A stretch of 47,382 nucleotides of DNA from Nitrospiraceae bacterium (lineage in GTDB: Bacteria; Nitrospirota; Thermodesulfovibrionia; UBA6902). This document shows positions 29,996-37,903 of this stretch, one piece after another. Below the pieces are notes generated by a model. It made no database searches and was not told where the DNA came from. It saw only the letters and a program-made list of their open reading frames with translations. Every line of letters starts with the position of its first letter. The stretch's first letter is position 1. The stretch lies in assembly GCA_003599275.1 (NCBI GenBank), contig QZJG01000021.1, positions 1 through 47,382 of the forward strand. Reading direction: 5' to 3'. The position numbers were made by a program, and so were the translations under genes.

Positions 29996-30763
29996 ATGAA
30001 ACGCCCATTCGGACAGCATTTCCTGTTTGACCCTAACATCCTTAAGAAGATTATTAAATGCGGCGGCGTGACGCGCGAAGACACGGTTGTTGAGATCGGG
30101 CCGGGGCTGGGGACGCTGACGAAATTTCTTGCCCTGAGCGCGAAGAAAGTCATTGCGATAGAGATCGACAAGAGATTGGTTGAGAAACTCAGAGAGATAG
30201 TTTCAATGCACGACAATATTGAAATAATACAGGCCGATGCCATGAAATTTCCGTTCGATTCAATCGAAGGCAAGTTCAGGGTCGTCGCCAATATCCCTTA
30301 TTACATAACCACGCCCCTTTTGTTCAGACTGCTTGAATTCCGTGAAAAGATCCAGAGCATGACTCTCCTGATGCAGAAAGAGGTCGCAAAGAGGATCACG
30401 GCCCCGCACGGCAGCAAGGAATACGGGGTACTCTCTATCTCTGTGCAAATGCAGACAAAGCCTGAATTGATATTTCCCGTCTCGAGAAAGGCCTTTTTGC
30501 CGCCACCGGATGTGGATTCTGCGGTCGTCCATTTTGAGGTCTGCCCTTCCCTGTCTTTTAAAGTCGCCAACTATGCGTTTTTCTTCAGGGTCGTCAGGAC
30601 AGCTTTTTCTCAAAAAAGAAAGACCATTGCAAACAGCCTTAAAATATTTAAAGGCGTTAAAGATGCATTAGCGGAAACGGGCATTGACCCCGGGCTCCGT
30701 CCTGAAAAACTGAGCATTAGTGATTACATACGGCTGGCAGAGGCCCTCAGCCGATACGCATGA
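29996..30763 (+). CDS. ksgA: 16S rRNA (adenine-N6,N6)-dimethyltransferase KsgA/RsmA
   Basis: Dimethylates two adjacent adenines near the 3' end of 16S rRNA, a late ribosome assembly checkpoint. The 255-residue product has KRPFGQHFLFDPNILKKI at the start, the SAM motif VVEIGPGLGTLTKFL, the substrate motif NIPYYITTPLLFRL, and FLPPPDVDSAVV ... RTAFSQKRKTIANSL. The ATG follows the res stop directly with no gap, so it is co-transcribed with the restriction system. This is an unusual partner for a housekeeping gene. Confidence 0.97.
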   Translation: MKRPFGQHFLFDPNILKKIIKCGGVTREDTVVEIGPGLGTLTKFLALSAKKVIAIEIDKRLVEKLREIVSMHDNIEIIQADAMKFPFDSIEGKFRVVANIPYYITTPLLFRLLEFREKIQSMTLLMQKEVAKRITAPHGSKEYGVLSISVQMQTKPELIFPVSRKAFLPPPDVDSAVVHFEVCPSLSFKVANYAFFFRVVRTAFSQKRKTIANSLKIFKGVKDALAETGIDPGLRPEKLSISDYIRLAEALSRYA

Positions 30764-30791
30764 CCGTTTAATCCCTCCGTACAAAAGGAAA

Positions 30792-30875
30792 GTCTGTCCA
30801 GCAGGAAACACATTGACGGGTTCGGCTTTGAGCGAATGCCCGAGAATGAGACGAAAAGACAGACCCGTCAGTGTG
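30792..30875 (+). ncRNA. Candidate pseudoknotted leader RNA upstream of the subtilase
   Basis: GTCTGTC (30792-30798) pairs with GACAGAC (30858-30864), and CACATTGACGG (30809-30819) pairs with CCGTCAGTGTG (30865-30875; 11 bp with one G-U). The order A-B-A'-B' forms an H-type pseudoknot. Within it TCGGC...GCCCGA (about 30822-30843) forms a small hairpin. A further hairpin CCTGTT...GACAGG follows (about 30907-30931) near the ribosome site. The subtilase ATG is 66 bases after B'. I could not match it to a known riboswitch, RNase P or SRP RNA; it may be a regulatory leader or chance pairing. Confidence 0.45.
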
Positions 30876-30941
30876 GTTTGTGAATAATCAGGGCTAAAGA
30901 TAACCCCCTGTTCTACCGAAATATAGACAGGCGGGTTTGGA

Positions 30942-33116
30942 ATGTATATAAAAAGGTACCTGATATATTTCTGTGTAACGGCTATCCTTGCGCTTTACTT
31001 TGGCGCGACCTGCAAAGACGCAAAGGCTGAGCATGTCCCAGGGGAAGTCCTGGTCAAATTCAAAGAAGGCTCGGCCTCCGCAGCAATAAACCACCTCCAC
31101 AAAGAAATCGGCTCTGTAAAAAAAAGGGATTTTAAAAATGTAAGACTGCAACACGTTAAGCTCTCCAACAATGTGAACGTCGAGGAAGCTGTCGAGTATT
31201 ACAGGAAGGACCCTGATGTGGAGTATGCGGAACCGAATTATATCGTACGCTCCTTTGTCTCTCCCGATGACACATCTTACAGTCAGCTCTGGGCGCTCCA
31301 AAATACGGGGCAGACCGGCGGGACCCCGGGCGCAGATATAAGCGCCCCTGATGCATGGGACATGACGACCGGTTCGTCCGATGTCATTATAGCCGTAGTC
31401 GATACGGGCGTTGCATACAATCACCCCGACCTTGCGGGAAATATCTGGACGAATACAGGAGAGACAAGCTGTTCGGACGGCGTAGACAACGACGGCAACG
31501 GCTATGTTGATGACTGCTACGGATGGGATTTCGTGGCAAATGACAATGACCCGACGGATTATAACGGACACGGTACACACGTAGCCGGAACAATAGCGGC
31601 AGTCGGTAACAACAGTTCCGGGACCACCGGCGTCATGTGGCAGGCAAAGATCATGCCCTTGAGATTCCTCGGCATAAACGGCAGCGGCACAACCTCGGAC
31701 GCGGTCGCCGCCATCCTCTATGCAAACAGCAAAGGCGCCCATGTGATAAACAACAGTTGGGGAGGAAGCGGCTACAGCCAGTCGCTCAAGGACGCAATCG
31801 ACGCTTCCAGCGCGGTGGTCGTTTGCGCAGCCGGAAACAGCGCCTCCAACAGCGACAGCGTGCCGACCTATCCGGCGAGTTACACAAGCTCCAATATAAT
31901 ATCCGTTGCAGCTTCCGACCATAACGACAACCTCGCGTCCTTTTCAAATTACGGGACGACTTCCGTAGACCTTGCAGCGCCGGGTGTAAGCATCTACAGC
32001 ACAATCCCTCAATTGGGCTACGGTACGACCGTGACTGTTTACAGCCAGGATTTCGATGACTCATCCGGCGACCTCCCGCTGTCGGGATGGAGCCGGGGCG
32101 GTGTTAATTCTACGTGGGCCGTTACAACCGGGACCGGAGCAGACGGGACCAACGGTCTTGAGGACAGCCCCGGAGGCGATTATTCCATCAGCACCCTGTC
32201 CTGGGCAGGCTATATGACGCCCGTTCAATCCGTTAAAGACAACGTCTATACACTCACTTTCAAGTGGAAAGGCGACCTCGAGAGCGGCTTTGATTATCTG
32301 GACATCAACTACTCCACAAACGGCTCGTCATGGGACTGGATTGATTACAGGACCGGCTCTACGGGCAGCAGTTTTGTTTCATACTCAACGGATGAATTTA
32401 CCGATATAGCAGAGAACTATGACAGTTTTTATTTCGGCTTCGGATTGACAACCGACAATTCAATAAACGGTGACGGCGTTTATCTGGACGAAGTGGCGCT
32501 TACAAGAAGACCTCTTATAATAAGCGCCTACAGTTATTCCAATTACAACGGGACCTCGATGGCAACGCCTCATGTAGCTGGAGTCGCGGGCCTGATAAAG
32601 GCACTGAAGCCGGAACTGTCAAACACCGAGATCAAGGACGCTATATTAAGTAACGTCGATGAAAAAAGTTCTTTGACCGGCAAGGTCCTGACCGGCGGAA
32701 GGTTAAATGCATATAAAGCGCTGGATTTTGCATTGACCGAGATCGCCTCCTCCCCTGCCGATTCCGGTTCGGTGTCCGGTTCGGGCGGCGGAGGTGGTGG
32801 CGGCGGGGGAGGCGGTTGTTTCATCGCTACCGCTGCGTACGGGAGCATCCTGCACCCTTATGTTAAGGCGCTTAGAGAGTTCAGGGACAGGCATCTTTTG
32901 ACTAATATCCCCGGCAGGTTTTTTGTCGCCTTCTATTACAAATACTCTCCACCGATAGCTGATGTAATAGCGGAAAGCGGGTCCTTAAGATTTGTCACGA
33001 GAATTATGTTGGCCCCGGTGGTCATGATTGTCGTTTTCCCTCTTGCGTCATCAGCAGTATCTATTACGCTGATTGCTGCCTTGATTGCACTGAAAAGGAT
33101 CAGGGCCTCTCTCTGA
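30942..33116 (+). CDS. Subtilisin-family serine protease with an inserted domain and [10 protein letters not shown]-type C-terminus
   Basis: 724 residues. A signal peptide (about 1-27) is followed by an I9-like propeptide ([12 protein letters not shown] ... YAEPNYIV). The catalytic triad is Asp154 ([13 protein letters not shown]), His210 (GHGTHVAGT) and Ser539 ([12 protein letters not shown]). About 175 residues of beta-rich, Gly/Asp/Ser-rich sequence (about 356-530) are inserted between the usual STIP loop and the Ser motif; this looks like an added jelly-roll or MAM-like domain. After a Gly-only tract comes [10 protein letters not shown] (Cys626) and a C-terminal hydrophobic helix ending in basic residues, a cell-surface anchoring layout. 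It is probably exported and anchored. Convergent with the MFS gene (17-bp overlap). Confidence 0.9.
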   Translation: MYIKRYLIYFCVTAILALYFGATCKDAKAEHVPGEVLVKFKEGSASAAINHLHKEIGSVKKRDFKNVRLQHVKLSNNVNVEEAVEYYRKDPDVEYAEPNYIVRSFVSPDDTSYSQLWALQNTGQTGGTPGADISAPDAWDMTTGSSDVIIAVVDTGVAYNHPDLAGNIWTNTGETSCSDGVDNDGNGYVDDCYGWDFVANDNDPTDYNGHGTHVAGTIAAVGNNSSGTTGVMWQAKIMPLRFLGINGSGTTSDAVAAILYANSKGAHVINNSWGGSGYSQSLKDAIDASSAVVVCAAGNSASNSDSVPTYPASYTSSNIISVAASDHNDNLASFSNYGTTSVDLAAPGVSIYSTIPQLGYGTTVTVYSQDFDDSSGDLPLSGWSRGGVNSTWAVTTGTGADGTNGLEDSPGGDYSISTLSWAGYMTPVQSVKDNVYTLTFKWKGDLESGFDYLDINYSTNGSSWDWIDYRTGSTGSSFVSYSTDEFTDIAENYDSFYFGFGLTTDNSINGDGVYLDEVALTRRPLIISAYSYSNYNGTSMATPHVAGVAGLIKALKPELSNTEIKDAILSNVDEKSSLTGKVLTGGRLNAYKALDFALTEIASSPADSGSVSGSGGGGGGGGGGGCFIATAAYGSILHPYVKALREFRDRHLLTNIPGRFFVAFYYKYSPPIADVIAESGSLRFVTRIMLAPVVMIVVFPLASSAVSITLIAALIALKRIRASL

Positions 33117-34302
33117 CCCCTAACACAAAAACTGGCAGCGCCGCCAACAATATGCCGGCCATGATCCAGAATGAATACAGATAATCAAACCGTGCTATCA
33201 AAATCCCGGCAAGTATGGGCCCGGAAGCGTGTCCGATATCGAATATCGTCCCGAACGTCCCCATGGCCGTACCGAAATGTTTCTCCTTGCATATATCGGC
33301 CACGAGCGCAGCGGAGGACGAAGTAACAAAGGCCTCTCCGAAGCCGAAGAATACGGCAGCAAACATGAGGAGATAGAAACTCTTCAAAAGGGGTATCAAA
33401 CCGAAAGACACCGCACATAATATCATCCCTGCTACGATTAACGGTTTCCTGCCATATCGGTCCGATGTCTTGCCCATGATGGGCTTGGACAGTATTGTTA
33501 TAAGCACCTGTATTCCCCAAAGCAACCCTGCCTGAAATTCATTAAGCCCCGCAACCGTTACTGCGTAGATCGGGAGAAACGCCTCTAATGCGCCGACAGT
33601 CATATTCTGTAACCCCTCCATATTTGAAGTAATCACAATCCTCTTGTCGCTTATCACTTCTTTTATCCCTGAAACAAATCTCAGTGACGCCTCTTTCAGT
33701 CCCATCCCTTTTCCTGCCTGTTTGTCCCCCCTTAACACTGAAAGCGCCATGATGAGTGAAAGTATCCCGGCGATGCCGCTTGCAAGATATGCATAGTGGA
33801 ATTCAGCAATGGACGGTGCGGCAGCGCCCGGTGCACCGTGCAATATTAAGCCGCCTAATGGGGCGCCTAACAGATTGCCTATGATTGTTATGGAGGAAAA
33901 CCACGAGAGCATCTCACCCTTTTTCGCGCCTGCAATGTCAGCCACTACTGCCATTGAAACAGGCCCGTAGACAGCGGTCGCAAGGCCGTGTATAAACCTG
34001 ATGATGATTAACAGTGTATAGTCTTTTATCAGTAAATACGTGAACGGTATGAAGGCGAAAAAGAGAAGCCCGATCAGCATGGTCCTTTTTCTGCCTATCA
34101 CGTCGGACAAGGCGCCTGACGGCAGTTTAAAGAATATGCCTGTTACGGTTGATATCCCGACAGCGAACCCGATTGCCTCCGGCCCTGCTCCAAGATGAAG
34201 TGCAAACAACGGAAGCACGGGGCTTCTCGCAAGGGCATAGGAGAGCCTCGCGAAGAAGCCCACCGAGCAGAGAGCTGTGAAGGGAGAGAGAAGATTATTC
34301 AT
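33100..34302 (-). CDS. Major facilitator superfamily transporter
   Basis: A 400-residue inner-membrane transporter with about 12 hydrophobic segments. MFS signatures: [16 protein letters not shown] between helices 2 and 3, and [17 protein letters not shown] in the second half, indicating drug:H+ antiporter-like ancestry. The substrate cannot be told from sequence. It lies downstream of the chrB-like gene and its small partner on the same strand, so chromate or other oxyanion efflux is a contextual guess. Its 3' end overlaps the subtilase gene by 17 bp in the opposite orientation. Confidence 0.9.
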   Translation of the reverse strand: MNNLLSPFTALCSVGFFARLSYALARSPVLPLFALHLGAGPEAIGFAVGISTVTGIFFKLPSGALSDVIGRKRTMLIGLLFFAFIPFTYLLIKDYTLLIIIRFIHGLATAVYGPVSMAVVADIAGAKKGEMLSWFSSITIIGNLLGAPLGGLILHGAPGAAAPSIAEFHYAYLASGIAGILSLIMALSVLRGDKQAGKGMGLKEASLRFVSGIKEVISDKRIVITSNMEGLQNMTVGALEAFLPIYAVTVAGLNEFQAGLLWGIQVLITILSKPIMGKTSDRYGRKPLIVAGMILCAVSFGLIPLLKSFYLLMFAAVFFGFGEAFVTSSSAALVADICKEKHFGTAMGTFGTIFDIGHASGPILAGILIARFDYLYSFWIMAGILLAALPVFVLGVRERP

Positions 34303-34316
34303 GGCCGCTTTTCATT

Positions 34317-34353
34317 TCTCCTCCCCCTTGACGGGGGAAGGGCAGGGTGGGGG
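34317..34353. repeat. GC-rich dispersed repeat between genes
   Basis: TCTCCTCCCCCTTGACGGGG-type sequence with arms CCCCCTTGACGGGGG and a run GGGCAGGGTGGGGG. It is the same class as the repeats inside addA, addB and res, here in its ordinary intergenic position. Confidence 0.6.
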
Positions 34354-34357
34354 TGCA

Positions 34358-34609
34358 TTACTTGACCCCGAAATACGCAAGCGTATCCGCTGTCCTTTTT
34401 TTGATGTCATCATGGATGTGTTGAATGAATTCGCGAACACCATCCTCGCCCCATTTAAGCTCCACTTCCTTTGCATTTTCATGGATCCGCGTAATGTCAT
34501 GGCGTTCGACCTTCTTTGCCTCGTCCTTGTCTATCCACTCATGAACATCTTTATAGTCCTTCCCTGTCCTTTCGATACTTGTTTTTACATGTACGTCAAT
34601 TGATGGCAT
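34358..34609 (-). CDS. Small conserved hypothetical protein downstream of chrB
   Basis: 83 residues from ATG 34609 (MPSIDVHVKTSIER), with a strong AAGGAGG five bases upstream. The protein is helical and charged: TGKDYKDVHEWIDKDEAKK, VERHDITRIHENAKEVEL, ending DDIKKRTADTLAYFGVK, with several His. I do not recognise a family. It lies 13 bp after the chrB-like gene on the same strand and is presumably co-transcribed. An upstream start would overlap chrB and has no ribosome-binding site. Confidence 0.75.
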   Translation of the reverse strand: MPSIDVHVKTSIERTGKDYKDVHEWIDKDEAKKVERHDITRIHENAKEVELKWGEDGVREFIQHIHDDIKKRTADTLAYFGVK

Positions 34610-34622
34610 GTTGCCTCCTTTC

Positions 34623-35606
34623 TCATGTCTTCGATGCATACAGCATCTCAAAGACTGCCATTCCTTTTTCAAGGATTTCCGCATCATTTTTGGCAGTCGT
34701 TTTTATTCCGGTAAGTATATCTTCTATACCTGATGCCCCGGTGTTCTTAAACTTTTCATCCTTCATATCAAGCTCATGGACAATCTCTGCGATCTTTTTG
34801 ACAGCCCTGTCTTTTATCCCGAAGGCCCTGACAAGCGCCTCAAAAGTGCAAAAGTCCCCGACATGAGTAAATGCCCCCCCTCTGATATCAAAGGCAACGG
34901 TATTTTCATCCAGAGTTTCCAAGTCACTTTCGTCTATAAATTTGAAGACCGCCTCTTTATCTATAAACCTTTTAATGAACCAGCCGGAGGCCATCCTGTC
35001 AACAAAAGGTCTTCTTCTTGTCGCCCATGTCCTGCCCTGATACTCTTCAATACGGCATGACACTACTTCAGAAAACTTTTTAACTTCGGTCGCCGACAAC
35101 CCCTTTATTTCTCTTTGCAGGGCCTCGATCTTCTTCTGTAATGCCGTTCCTGCCTTCGAACTAAAATAGTCCGTCTTTCGTACGTCTTCGAACGCCCTCA
35201 GGTTCTTATTGAGCTGCTCCAGCAGCTTGTTACCGCTTTGGCCCCCTGACCCTTTTCTTATGCTGCCTGCCTTTCTCTCAAGCTCCTCTATCTTCTCAGC
35301 AATTGTGCGGTATTCCCTCTCCACACGGCCGTTGAAGAGATCGACTATTTCCTGGTCTTTCATCGTCTCTATTTTGTCCACACTGACAAAAGCCCCTTCC
35401 CCTTTCATTGATGCAACTTCCGATACGAGCCACTGACACAGTTCGTAATTTTCTTCATTGTTCGGAAGGACATAAACGGCGCTTTTAAGCTGCACCGCGC
35501 CGGCCTTTGCAAGCTTCCTCCAGATCTTCATCCTTGCATTGACCGGCCTCGATGGGACCGTATAAAAAAATAACAGCCACTTACCTCTGTCCGACATACG
35601 TAGCAT
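34623..35606 (-). CDS. chrB: ChrB-type chromate resistance protein (fused N- and C-domains)
   Basis: 327 residues. The N-terminal part (KWLLFFYTVPSRPVNARMKI, RKLAKAGAVQLKSAVYVLP) is the ChrB winged-helix regulator domain, the middle is a coiled coil (REYRTIAEKIEELERKAG), and the C-terminal ChrB domain is clear from WATRRRPFVDRMASGWFIKR, FIDKEAVFKF, FDIRGGAFTHVGDFCTFE and DEKFKNTGASGIEDIL. ChrB proteins respond to chromate and regulate efflux genes; the C-terminal domain may be enzymatic. ATG 35606 has GGAG five bases upstream. No chrA is visible; the MFS transporter downstream could serve instead. An operator-like set of repeats lies just upstream. Confidence 0.88.
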   Translation of the reverse strand: MLRMSDRGKWLLFFYTVPSRPVNARMKIWRKLAKAGAVQLKSAVYVLPNNEENYELCQWLVSEVASMKGEGAFVSVDKIETMKDQEIVDLFNGRVEREYRTIAEKIEELERKAGSIRKGSGGQSGNKLLEQLNKNLRAFEDVRKTDYFSSKAGTALQKKIEALQREIKGLSATEVKKFSEVVSCRIEEYQGRTWATRRRPFVDRMASGWFIKRFIDKEAVFKFIDESDLETLDENTVAFDIRGGAFTHVGDFCTFEALVRAFGIKDRAVKKIAEIVHELDMKDEKFKNTGASGIEDILTGIKTTAKNDAEILEKGMAVFEMLYASKT

Positions 35607-35618
35607 TCGCTCTCCTTC

Positions 35619-35644
35619 AATGTATCTATTGATACTAATGTATC
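35619..35644. promoter_or_regulatory. Operator-like repeats upstream of chrB
   Basis: GTATC-TATT-GATAC (35622-35635) is a perfect inverted repeat, and AATGTATC occurs twice, 18 bp apart (35619-35626 and 35637-35644). It lies 13 bp before the chrB ATG, spanning the expected promoter, so autoregulation by ChrB is plausible. Confidence 0.45.
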
Positions 35645-35705
35645 ACTTGTTACATATGCTGTCAACGCCTCATTTTGCAAGCGCCTTCGTAAAGGCCGGC
35701 ACCGC

Positions 35706-35954
35706 TTGTTGACAACTGCTTCCACTCTCGACGAAAATAGAAGGGCAAAAATGACTCCACCCATCAACAGCGGACCCGGCAGGGGCTCAACTTTTAAGAT
35801 ATATCTTCCGATAATTAAAGCAGACCTGACGGAAATACATCCGGAAGAGCTCCCGGAACCGGCAGGGGCGCCGCCGACCATTCTTTTATCAGAAGATGAT
35901 CCGGCAGACAAAACAGATTCTCGAAGAGCATTGAAGAAAGCATTGGGGAAATGA
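35706..35954 (+). pseudogene. Remnant of a hybrid histidine kinase
   Basis: The fragment reads GPGRGSTFKIYLPIIKADLT (the ATPase-domain end, parallel to the GSGTTFKIYIPAIKSEAD of the kinase at 37904), a linker, then [12 protein letters not shown], the first strand of a receiver domain, and jumps straight to [10 protein letters not shown], the receiver's last helix. The HisKA part and receiver middle are missing, so it is an internally deleted relic, probably of a paralogue of the 37904 kinase. The last codons overlap the next gene by 4 bp (ATGA), which suggests that the original operon order was kinase then HD-GYP regulator. Confidence 0.75.
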
Positions 35955-37024
35955 ATAAAGGAAATGGGGCAAAGCTTCTTGTAGTTGATGACGACTACAT
36001 GGTCCTCGGTTCTCTTTCCGGGCTATTAAGGGAATTCGGATATTCCGTGACCGCGTGCAGGAATGCGGGAGAGGCATTAGAGAGATTTTGCAGAAATAAT
36101 ATCGATATTGTCCTGACGGACATCAAAATGCCCCATGTTTCGGGAATAGAGCTTCTCGAAAAAATACATGCGATCAAAAGGGAAACGCCCGTAATCCTTA
36201 TGACTGCTCATGCGCATATGGACATGGCCGTCGCAGGCATAAAGCATGGGGCCTTTGATTTCATAATCAAACCGTATAACCCGGAACATCTTGTTCATTC
36301 GATAGAAAAAGCCCTCGACCACAACAGGCTCTTGCAGCTTGACAGGGATTACAAACGCACTCTCGAGATCACTGTCAAACAAAAGACGCGCGAGCTGGCC
36401 GATGCCATGACGCTGCTGAGGAACACGAGCAAGGAGATAATACAGCGGCTTACGGTCATGGCCGAATTCAGGGACACCGATACCGGCGGACACATCTCCC
36501 GCATCGGGCTGTATTCAAACAAGATCGCCGAGGCCCTGAATATGCCCCTGGATTTTATCGATACTATAACGTTTGCAAGCCAGATGCATGACATCGGGAA
36601 GATAGGGATACCCGACAGCATTCTGCTGAAGCAGGCGCCTCTCACTCATGAGGAATTTGAAATAATGAAGACCCATACCATTATCGGAGAAAAGGTCCTT
36701 GCGGGTTCAGCTTATGCAAACATCCAAATGGCGGCCTCCATCGCCTTAAACCATCACGAAAGATGGGACGGTACCGGATATCCGGGAGGACTGAAGGGGG
36801 AGGCAGCGCCGCTTGAAGGCAGGATAGTAATGCTCTGCGATCAATATGACGCTTTAAGGAGCAAGAGGCCTTACAAGCCGTCACTGGACCACCAGGAGGT
36901 TTTCAGGATAATTACGGAAGGAGACGGAAGGACCAGACCCGAACACTTTGACCCTGACGTATTGAAGGCTTTTTTAGAAGTGGCTTCCGTATTTGACGAG
37001 ATATATAACCTTTATTCGAATTGA
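35951..37024 (+). CDS. Response regulator with HD-GYP domain (RpfG-like c-di-GMP phosphodiesterase)
   Basis: 357 residues. The receiver is at about 8-125: acidic pair VVDDDY, phospho-acceptor Asp57 in LTDIKMP, Thr in MTAHAH, Lys in IKPYNP. A helical linker ([17 protein letters not shown]) leads to the HD-GYP domain at about 160-350: MHDIGKIG with the HD pair near 215, and [22 protein letters not shown] proteins hydrolyse cyclic di-GMP. It lies in a tract with a PstS-like binding protein and a hybrid kinase; the kinase at 37904 is its likely partner. ATG 35951 overlaps the upstream remnant by 4 bp. Confidence 0.95.
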   Translation: MNKGNGAKLLVVDDDYMVLGSLSGLLREFGYSVTACRNAGEALERFCRNNIDIVLTDIKMPHVSGIELLEKIHAIKRETPVILMTAHAHMDMAVAGIKHGAFDFIIKPYNPEHLVHSIEKALDHNRLLQLDRDYKRTLEITVKQKTRELADAMTLLRNTSKEIIQRLTVMAEFRDTDTGGHISRIGLYSNKIAEALNMPLDFIDTITFASQMHDIGKIGIPDSILLKQAPLTHEEFEIMKTHTIIGEKVLAGSAYANIQMAASIALNHHERWDGTGYPGGLKGEAAPLEGRIVMLCDQYDALRSKRPYKPSLDHQEVFRIITEGDGRTRPEHFDPDVLKAFLEVASVFDEIYNLYSN

Positions 37025-37030
37025 ACGATC

Positions 37031-37870
37031 ATGAAAACAAAATTAATTTTCTTTTCCGGATTGTCACTTGTCTTCCTCTCGATATTCTTCCTGAACATTC
37101 CCCCGGCAGTTCCGGAGACCCTTACGGGAAGCGGCTGTTCAGTAAGCAATATGGGCTATCTTTCTGAGCTCGTTCAAGACTACGAGAAAATCACCGGGGT
37201 GAAGATATATGTCCGGGGTGGCGGCAGTCTCGTGGGCATTGAAGATCTGCGGAGCGGCAACGTTGACTTTGCGGCATCCTGCAGGCACAAAATGCATGGA
37301 GACCCAGAGAATGTAGAGTTTATACAGGTTGCATGGGATGCGCTGGTATTTATTGTCAATAAATCAAATCCGGTCGATAACATATCTCTTGAGGAGGCAA
37401 GGGCGATATATTCGGGTAAAGTGAACAACTGGGGCCAGATAAAAGGCGGCGATGCCCCGATAAACGTCTTCATATCGAGGTCGCAGAAAACAAACGGCCT
37501 CAGCGGAGTGGAGAGCTCCACAAAAGAAATGGTCCTCGATGGAAAAGATCCTGTCGAGACCCCAAATACCGTATTCCTTGCCTCTACCGCAATAGTTGAG
37601 CAGATGGTAGAGAAAACCTCCGGAGGCTTTGCGGCAACCGGTTTTTCGAGCGCGCGTAAACGGGACGTCAAGATGCTGAAGCTTAACGGCGTATATCCGG
37701 ACAAGAAAAATATATCGAGCAACAGCTATCCGCTGAAAAGACCCCTCTACCTGTTGGTCCCCAAAGAGGCTGGCGCGGAGACAAAAAATTTTATTGACTT
37801 TGTATTGAGCAAGAAAGGGCAGAAGCTTATCAGCTCTTATGGCGCAATATCCCTTCTGGACATCAAATGA
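37031..37870 (+). CDS. Periplasmic PstS-like substrate-binding protein
   Basis: 279 residues with a signal peptide (MKTKLIFFSGLSLVFLSIFF...; cleavage near 30) and a type II periplasmic-binding fold of the PstS family: TGSGCSVSNMGYLSELVQDY, VYVRGGGS-like IYVRGGGSLVGIEDL, SGNVDFAASCRHK, and LEEARAIYSGKVNNWGQIKGG. The serine/Gly-rich loops fit an oxyanion, usually phosphate, but the ligand is not proven. No ABC permease or ATPase lies nearby; orphan PstS-like proteins next to sensor kinases often act as ligand-sensing partners, which the order HD-GYP, binding protein, kinase suggests here. It starts 6 bp after the HD-GYP stop. Confidence 0.88.
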   Translation: MKTKLIFFSGLSLVFLSIFFLNIPPAVPETLTGSGCSVSNMGYLSELVQDYEKITGVKIYVRGGGSLVGIEDLRSGNVDFAASCRHKMHGDPENVEFIQVAWDALVFIVNKSNPVDNISLEEARAIYSGKVNNWGQIKGGDAPINVFISRSQKTNGLSGVESSTKEMVLDGKDPVETPNTVFLASTAIVEQMVEKTSGGFAATGFSSARKRDVKMLKLNGVYPDKKNISSNSYPLKRPLYLLVPKEAGAETKNFIDFVLSKKGQKLISSYGAISLLDIK

Positions 37871-37903
37871 TATATTGCTGTAAAAACCGTCATTGAGGTT
37901 TCG

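Noticed and set aside
30785-30940. RNase P, SRP RNA or HDV-type ribozyme upstream of the subtilase (AGGAAAGTC start)
   Set aside because: RNase P would be far longer, SRP motifs are absent, and HDV-type topology needs an extra hairpin between A' and B'. Only the pseudoknot pairing is kept as a finding.
30894-31922. A long minus-strand open frame opposite the subtilase
   Set aside because: It is a shadow of the plus-strand gene: no ribosome-binding site, no recognisable protein, and the plus strand carries the intact catalytic motifs.
32790-32818. Gly-only tract in the subtilase as a frameshift or assembly artefact
   Set aside because: Gly-rich linkers directly before [10 protein letters not shown]-type C-termini are a regular arrangement and the frame continues into that domain.
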